A stretch of 64,000 bases of DNA from Schistocerca nitens. Its lineage: Eukaryota > Arthropoda > Insecta > Orthoptera > Acrididae. The notes under the pieces are model-generated. The model saw only the letters and a list, made by a program, of their open reading frames with translations. It was not told the origin of the DNA and searched no databases. A program made the translations under genes and the position numbers. Below, in pieces: positions 57,751 to 64,000 of this stretch. The DNA is taken from contig NC_064615.1 of assembly GCF_023898315.1 (NCBI RefSeq), positions 734,063,450 to 734,127,449 of the forward strand. Direction: 5' to 3'. Position 1 is the stretch's first letter, and every line of letters begins with the position of its first letter.

Positions 57751-58110
57751 ATCTGTACAAAAGCAACTGTGTATGGTGAAGTCGTCGTTGAAGACATGCG
57801 AGTCCATCACATCTCGTGGTTGTTTTCTGAAATCCACTAACTTGTATCTTCCTTGTGATCTCCCTTTGTCTGCAGTGGATCCCCAGGATTTCGATATTTA
57901 TCCAACCCTCCAAGGAATGCCAAATGTAGCACTCCACTTGAAAGGGAAGAGCAATATCAGTCTCTATTAATTTTGTACTAGAGCAACTGTACACGGCGGG
58001 GTCGTCGTTGGACGCATGTAAGAACATCACGTCTTTCAGTTGTCGATCTGAAATTCACTGACCATCTTCTTTCAGATGATGTCTCTTTTGCTGCAGTTAA
58101 ATCACTGCTC
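57751..58110. repeat. Diverged direct duplication, period about 222 bp
   Basis: Segments at about 57751-57885 and 57973-58105 align through GTCGTCGTTG-A-GCATG, CATCACGTCT-like and TGAAAT-CACT cores. Divergence is high, so this is an old duplication. It covers the 57701-57970 open frame, which is probably fortuitous. Confidence 0.6.
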
Positions 58111-60333
58111 ATAGATTTTCCAGATCTGGATCAGGAGCTACAGCTACAATGCTAAGATGTGAATGGAATTCTCTGATACTGTTTGGTCAGCAAAGAGTGT
58201 ACATGATTTAAAAGGGATGCCACATAATTTCATTTATCCACTAATGTCGTCACATAAACTACACTACACACAATTATATCCAGTTTGCTCTGCAGGCAGA
58301 ATCAATAGATCACTTTAAACGCACGATATTACGCTCAGAGACAGCGAATTTATAATGTATACAATAAATACAATCACTGATAAGCCACTTCCTACGTGTT
58401 GATAATGGAGGCCATAGATAATGACTCTATCTTTAATTAGAGATGGCGTGATCAACGCAGTGAGCCTGAATCATGTAATGAGCAGGAGCTACGATCGACA
58501 CACGATCACTCATGATGCATTCCCTCGCCTCACTGTCCTTCATCTCCAGCGACACTGGTTAGCGATTTGGTTCCTTGTTTTTCGGCCAATCAACGCCACG
58601 AAAATTTTGTCTGATTATGTGTATTACAGCACAGCTCCACCAATGGCGTTCTTTTATGTTGTTGACGCAATGCCGCATCACCAAGGTGCCACGCTGGAAG
58701 TTTTGTGTCATATTCGACACGCACCCTCTCCCTCTCACAATCATCTGGTAACATATTGCACGACATTATCCAATACTAGAGACCACTTAATGACGTAATT
58801 GTTACATAGTGATTTGAACCACCATCTTCCCGAATATGAGTCCAGTGTTTAAACCTCCGTGGCATTGGTTATTGCAATGAGATTGGTTTTTACCATAAAA
58901 GCCCAGTGCTACACTGTTGATTCTCTTCTCTGCACCAATCACTGTACATAATACATTCACTCTAGGCACATTATCGGCTGACATCAGGAACATGATGGTG
59001 GCTTTGTTCTTTCCATTTTGGGCACCACAAAGAGATTCAGTATAAGGTCTCATAGAAATAAATTATAGTGTATCTGGCCAATTTACACAATGACCTGGTC
59101 AACAAAATTTTAAATAGTGTAAATGACCATGTCTTTACATAGTAGCCTAATCTGTTATACCAAATGAATTAAGCATAGTAGTTAAAGTGATTAAGCTCCC
59201 TTGTGCACTTCTGAGTTGAAAGTAACGAAATTAAATATACTGTATAGCTCAAAATCAATAAACTGTACTCATATACTCATCCTGTACAGTTACTAAAACA
59301 TGTGTAAATCATGATCCCAAAAACCTAATGAAATTATTTTCTGGCATTAAATAAAATTCCAGAAATTACTCGTGTGAACTGAGAGTCCTTCTCTTTGCTG
59401 TCGATCATGAAATGACGAACAGATCACTGATGAGATTGTCTCACGCTAGGCACCAAAAATGTGAATTCTTCTCTCTGCTGACGGACATTAAATGACGAGT
59501 AGATGACTAATGAGATTGTCCCACATTAGGAGCCAACAATTACTTGATATCAATAATGAAATGAAATCCTCGGCCGCTCGAGGCGAGTTGGCGAAAGTGG
59601 CCACGGCCGGACGTTTTACTCTACACAACATCAATGTTGTTGAATAATAACTATGCGTAGACGCAGGAATTCATTCAGTTGCTTGAACCCATACAACTAG
59701 TGTAATAGTGTAAACATATCAGCCACAAACATGTGTATACTGGCTCTCTAATTCGAATACAGTGTGGGATGCAATTCTCGGCCAGTCGGAATTAAGCACA
59801 TTTGTAATAGGTCCGTGTGCATGCCATAAAATGTCGGTTTGCCAATCTGTTCACTTTCCAAAAATATTTATTCACTACATGAGAAATCTATATTTGGGAA
59901 ACATGGTTAATGCACCAAATTAATGGGAGTATCAATACTGTGCACATATCAAATCAAATTATTTATTTATTTCCTCATGTATGCCATCATGCCAGCAATC
60001 GGCATTCTCCCCATAATTACAAAAACTTGATTGTTGAATTTCAGTACCCGAAAATTTGCTCCCTTGTGGCAAAGGTATATCTATTAGATATATTATTTGA
60101 ATGTATTATCATGTAGTATTAAATATGATGAATGAAACAAAATGACCAAGGAAAAAATATTTATATAGGATTCCTAGAGGTATATTTTTGCAGAATGATA
60201 CATTTCTTTACTACTGATCTTTGGAATTTTAATAAGCTTATACTCCGTGTTATCTAAGTAGTGCTCCACTGTAAAGAATGCATTGCTTCACAGGAGCTTC
60301 TCCACTATATTTTTAAAGATGTTATGTAATTAG
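58111..60333. other. Esterase intron, unassigned part
   Basis: Contains the 80-bp tandem duplication listed separately. Frames at 58421-58798 (plus, 125 codons) and 58802-59053 (minus, 83 codons) show no recognised family. Confidence 0.35.
59383..59540. repeat. Tandem duplication, 2 x ~80 bp
   Basis: Two adjacent diverged units (59383-59462 and 59463-59540) sharing AAATGACGA, AGAT-ACT-ATGAGATTGTC and TAGG-(A/C)C(C)AA cores. Confidence 0.8.
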
Positions 60334-60346
60334 TTACTTTTGTGTT

Positions 60347-60543
60347 GCCGGCCGGTGTGGCCGAGCGGTTCTAGGCGCTTCAGTCTGGAACCGCGCCCCC
60401 GCTACGGTCGCAGGTTCGAATCCTGCCTCGGGCATGGATGTGTGTGATGTCCTTAGGTTAGTTAGGTTTAAGTAGTTCTAAGTTCTAGGGGACTGATGAC
60501 CTCAGATGTTAAGTCCCATAGTGCTCAGAGCCATTTGAACCAT
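60347..60543 (+). repeat. tRNA-headed SINE, near-consensus
   Basis: 13-bp duplication TTACTTTTGTGTT / TTACTTTCGTGTT at 60334-60346 and 60544-60556. The A and B boxes are intact, while the anticodon side has GCGCCCCCGC instead of GCGCGACCGC. Confidence 0.94.
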
Positions 60544-60556
60544 TTACTTTCGTGTT

Positions 60557-62265
60557 CCATGGATAATGTTGCACGATAAATTGTAATGATGTGGAACGAG
60601 TGATTTACATTCACATCACAAATTAATTTGTAAATATTGCTACATTATGACGTTTATAAATTTCTTTTAAAAATTATAGAGATTTGTGTTAGTAATTCCT
60701 ACCCACCAGCTTTCACACATTAACATTTTCTCTTTCAGCATTTTAATTATATAAATCATTGTTCCTTTTGAACTGTAGTGAATTACTTACAACATACTTC
60801 ATGATGGAAGAAACATATTGTGAAGCAGTTGTCAAAGTGCCCAACTATTTAAGCAGACGTATGCAAGATGGTTGTGAGTGAGCACCACATATTATTCTTA
60901 CAAGACCTTTCTAACCACTGAAGGCTTTCTATCTTAGTTACCCCAGAACACTGTTTCACACGACAATACTAAATGAAAATAAGCAAAATCTGTCAAACTA
61001 CTGATTTGTCTCTTCCCAAGATTCGCAATTATTCCAAGAGCAACTGTGGCTCAACTAAGTTATTCAAGGAATTAAAAATGTGATTTTTACGGTTTAAATC
61101 TCGTCAATACGAACACAGAACTATTTTGAAATTTCCAACCTGTTTATTATTCCCTCGCCATGTGTTACACTTATCGTTGGTGTAAAAATCCCAGCTGTGC
61201 AGATTTGAAAGTGTTGTGTGCTTTTTGTAATTGAGGATAAAGCCATTCACAAGATATTAATCAGTCATATTATTAAGAAATTGTGTATTATTTCTTTTTC
61301 TGCTGTATGTATGTTTGAACTCATTATAATGGTAATGTCATCTGCAAAAAAATTAATTCTCCTTGTCGTGCACTAGACAGAAGATCATTTACATACTGGT
61401 ATGTGTTCAACTTAACATCAGTATTCATTCCTAGAAATTTCGAATATATCATTTAAACTATAGCGATTTTCTGAAAGATTTTAAATTGTATTTAAGAGTG
61501 TCAATTTTCCCTCCTCTGAGTGATATTCATGGATTTGTTTTCATTACTCTCAATGTATATTAACTATATGTTGAAAAATTGTAGACTTCCTTGAAGATTC
61601 CACTTGATTTTCCCATTAGAATTACATTAGTTTTATTCAGTGATTAGAATAATGCTCTCATCAGGAAAGAGAAATTTTTCTTCATTTATGTTACTATTTT
61701 GTAATGCATAATCCCCGTAAGTATTTCACTAAGAGTTTAGATTTTTTAATGTTGTGGTATCTCTACCCTTCGTACTCTATCTGCTAGTTGTGATCAGCTA
61801 TTCATACATAATGATTCCAGCTTATTTCGTAGAAACTTATGGCCACTATTTTCATGGTCCTCGTACGGTTCTAAGAGAGTGTGTATGACGTACTCAATAC
61901 TCTACCTTGTCAAGATCATCAAGTATCACTTTTGTGAATTCTACTGCAACTGACTGATTCTCTATTTCCATCACTTTGTAACCCGAATTGTGACGTACTT
62001 AGAAGGCTGTATTTGTTCAGGTAATTCATCAGTATTTTTAAATTGATTTCATTACTTTTGAGAAAGAAAACGAAAGAAAACGGGGAATAGACACTGAGGA
62101 TTCTATGTCAAGTATCAGCTTGGAACAGCTTCTTCGAACAATTCCCTTTTTCTGTTCGCTAATTCGTTTTTGCACTGTTGATAGATAAATATTGTTTCTG
62201 CGTCTTACAGTACGCTCTACACTCACAAAATTTTGACGTACCATGAAACTTTCTCTTTTGCACAG
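60557..62265. other. Esterase intron, right part
   Basis: AT-rich with no recognised features until the pyrimidine-rich acceptor TTCTCTTTTGCACAG at 62251-62265. Confidence 0.45.
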
Positions 62266-62397
62266 CCGCCAGTGGCCAAAGCTGCGTGGTCTGGCGTCAG
62301 AGACGCCCTGTCGCTAGGGTCGCACTGTCCTCAAATTGAAGACAATGAAGCAGTTGGGAACGAAGACTGCCTCCACCTTAATGTTTATGGTCCAGAG
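62266..62397 (+). CDS. Carboxylesterase gene 2, disulfide-loop exon
   Basis: 44 codons, phase 0 at both ends. AG at 62264-62265 is the acceptor and GTACGT from 62398 the donor. The peptide runs PPVAKAAWSGVRDAL, the conserved W-x-G-V-R-D-A block, then a Cys in LGSHCPQIE and GNEDCLHLNVYGPE. GNEDCL-LNVY is the E-D-C-L-x-L-N-V-Y signature of type-B carboxylesterases and cholinesterases. The two cysteines (residues 21 and 35) form the conserved first disulfide of the fold. No lesions. Confidence 0.93.
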
Positions 62398-62562
62398 GTA
62401 CGTATAATTTGGAAAGAATTACTGCATAAATTACTAACCTGACAAAACCTGACTGAGACCTTTATGAATAATAGCGAAACAAAGTTATGTCAAAAAATTG
62501 GTTATAAGATTTTGTGTAGTTTTTCACACGACTCAATACGATGATTTTACGTATTTATACAG

Positions 62563-62713
62563 GCGGCCTTACAGAAACAAGAACTTAAAGCTGTTATGGT
62601 TTGGATCCATGGTGGATGTTTCACAGGAACTTCTGGTGATAGCGCAATACCAAATTACTACGTTGACCAAGACGTCGTCTTCGTCAGCATAAATTATCGT
62701 CTCGGTCTGTTAG
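62563..62713 (+). CDS. Carboxylesterase gene 2, oxyanion-hole exon
   Basis: 50 codons plus one base. Acceptor AG at 62561-62562; donor GTAACA from 62714. The upstream intron is only 165 bp, compared with 16.3 kb for the previous one. The peptide has AVMVWIHGGCFTGTSGD, the oxyanion-hole H-G-G turn (residues 16-18). The next position is Cys, where Gly or Ala is more common. YVDQDVVFVSINYRLGLLG follows, the standard block before the catalytic G-E-S-A-G exon, with the last Gly codon split. The catalytic-serine exon is not seen in 62714-64000, so it must lie beyond the window. Confidence 0.94.
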
Positions 62714-63112
62714 GTAACAAATATCATTACTATGGACATTAGTTCTATCCTAACGGAACAAAATATTACGAAAAAACGTTTAGTTTCACGTTTAGATTAG
62801 TGAACATTAGTGCTCTTTCCTTTTGTCCATATTTGTTAGAGATTTCTTTTCTACTTTCTGATAAGCGGTTTTGGAGGAAATCCTACGTGTCTAGACATAG
62901 AATTTGCTGTGCGTGTAATTATTTTCTGCTGAAATGTGTGTCCAAACTGTACATCTAAAATAAGCGATGTTTATCTACATTGTACAAATAATACTCTAGT
63001 ATCATTCTAGTAGGTAGACTTAATCTTAGCTGCAGAACGCACCACTAAAAAATTGCTACGAAAGTGATCTGGCATAAACTGTACCCTCAGTCTACTCATT
63101 ACCTCACTACAT
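62714..63112. other. Esterase intron after oxyanion exon
   Basis: AT-rich intron without recognised features up to the transposon end near 63113. Confidence 0.45.
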
Positions 63113-64000
63113 ACAGGGCGTCTCATTTATCTTGACCACCGTACATAACTGTTTGTACAGATGCAAATTGGAAAATGTTTCAAGCAAATGTTCTCTAGCC
63201 GTCAGGGGGACATCAATCAGCATGATTGCCTTCGTTGTAACTTTGTTTTTTACAAAGATATGAACAGCGGTATGACTTTTTTAAATGACACCCTGTATTT
63301 GTTATTCGGTAATTCATTCCCTCTCCTAAGGACCTATTCAGAAATGTATCACAGGGTACCATTCACTGAAACACAACGTTATTAATTACATAACACAACT
63401 CTGAGTTTGAGCCCGGGATCACAACACGTCCACTTGCTGGAGTTGTCAGAAAACAAATGAAAACTAAGTAAAAACATAACTCAAAATTGACTTGGACTCT
63501 CTGGTACCATTGCCCAGGAGTAAAACATTCATAGGTGCTCAAAGTGGTGACTCTGGACATCGATACACTGGTGCACTCATTGAATGAAAAAATTATTTAC
63601 TGCTTCCAGCGCAGGCTGCTGAAGAGAATTACAAGCAACCACGATACGTTCTTGCATGTCCTCTGTATTCGTTGGAATATGGCGACAGATAACGTATTTA
63701 ATGCATCCCCAAAGGAAAAAGTCCAGAAGATTTAAATTAGACGACCCAGCAGGCCAAATAACCGTTCCTCTTCGACCAACCCATCTGGCAGGATACCTTC
63801 AGTTCAGAACACGACGTGCACGCAAGGCGTTATGTGCTGGACATCCATCGTGTTGATACCACATAAGCATTCTGGTTCTTAGCGGCATTTCATCCAGAAG
63901 AGGAGGAAGAATTCGTCTGAGGAAGTTGGCATACGCTGTGCCGTTTAGACTACCATTGATGAAATAAGGGCCAATAATTGTAGTACCAAGCATCCCACAC
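63113..64000 (-). mobile_element. Mariner-like transposon with 41-residue catalytic spacing, runs off edge
   Basis: Minus-strand transposase, 3' part. GTTIIGPYFINGSLNGTAYANFL (63925-63990), WYQHDGCPAHNALRARRVLN (63800-63870, second catalytic Asp), one TGA stop at about 63799, then WVGRRGTVIWPAGSSNLNLLDFFLWG (63700-63780, third catalytic Asp in LLD) and a C-terminal helix to TGA near 63575. Counting the stop as one residue, 41 residues separate the two Asps, the DD41D pattern described for some mariner-related families. The left end opens TACAGGGCGTC (63113), with an inverted GACACCCTGTA at 63287-63297. The 5' half is beyond the window. Confidence 0.72.

Noticed and set aside
58421-58798. 125-codon plus-strand ORF
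   Set aside because: Rich in His/Ser without domain pattern; AT-rich intronic context; nothing recognised.
62498-62692. 64-codon plus ORF overlapping the oxyanion-hole exon
   Set aside because: Wrong frame relative to the HGG-containing reading frame.

Overview
This is eukaryotic, intron-rich DNA from a large, repeat-dominated insect genome. The repeats point to an acridid grasshopper or locust (Schistocerca-like). I recognise a class-II-tRNA-headed SINE, an RTE-like LINE ending in a CAA-type tail, and several Tc1/mariner families from that group. The species call rests on memory of these families, not on a search.

Host genes are a small part of the window, and every host exon I can support belongs to insect carboxylesterases on the + strand. 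The last coding exon of one esterase lies at 6095-6251, followed by a polyadenylation signal. A second esterase has exons at 45822-45959, 62266-62397 and 62563-62713 and runs off the right edge before its catalytic-serine exon. The two genes are therefore head-to-tail neighbours about 40 kb apart. The second gene has a roughly 16.3 kb intron with a GC-AG donor. Exons upstream of 45822 (initiator, probably a signal peptide) are not identified, so part of 6.3-45.8 kb may be its first intron.

Layout: 0-0.3 kb Tc1 relic; 2.4-4 kb palindromic SINE and RTE-like LINE (-); 6.1-6.3 kb esterase 3' end; 6.8-8.8 kb LINE scrap, palindromic SINE, foldback and Tc1 relic; 9.3-12.4 kb CR1/Jockey-like LINE (+) and CA microsatellite; 12.9-14.8 kb SINE, Tc1 relic and palindromic SINE; 15.1-20.8 kb decayed Ty3/gypsy-type LTR retrotransposon (gag, protease, RT, RNase H, integrase); 21.6-26.2 kb two copies of a non-coding element with CCCGG-rich ends; 28.9-32.2 kb RTE-like LINE (+); 32.2-37.2 kb LINE (-) split by a younger LINE (+, 33361-36516); 38.8-41.1 kb almost intact Tc1 plus a decayed Tc1; 41.9-43.8 kb Penelope-like element (-); 44-45.2 kb mariner (-) split by a SINE; then the esterase exon; 48.2-49.5 kb mariner with clear inverted repeats; 49.6-56.1 kb RTE-like fragments, a long-inverted-repeat transposon and a Tc1 tail; 56.3-60.5 kb SINEs and local duplications; 62.3-62.7 kb esterase exons; 63.1-64 kb mariner-like element with 41-residue catalytic spacing.

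No operon, CRISPR, rRNA or credible stand-alone tRNA gene is present; tRNA-like sequences here are SINE heads. The window reads as an esterase cluster whose introns and intergenic space have been filled by successive, often nested, transposon insertions. Target-site duplications at many SINEs let the order be read. I found no convincing novel multi-gene system. The most unusual items are the CCCGG-ended non-coding element pair, the palindromic tRNA-like SINE, and two SINE types sharing a tail but carrying different tRNA heads.
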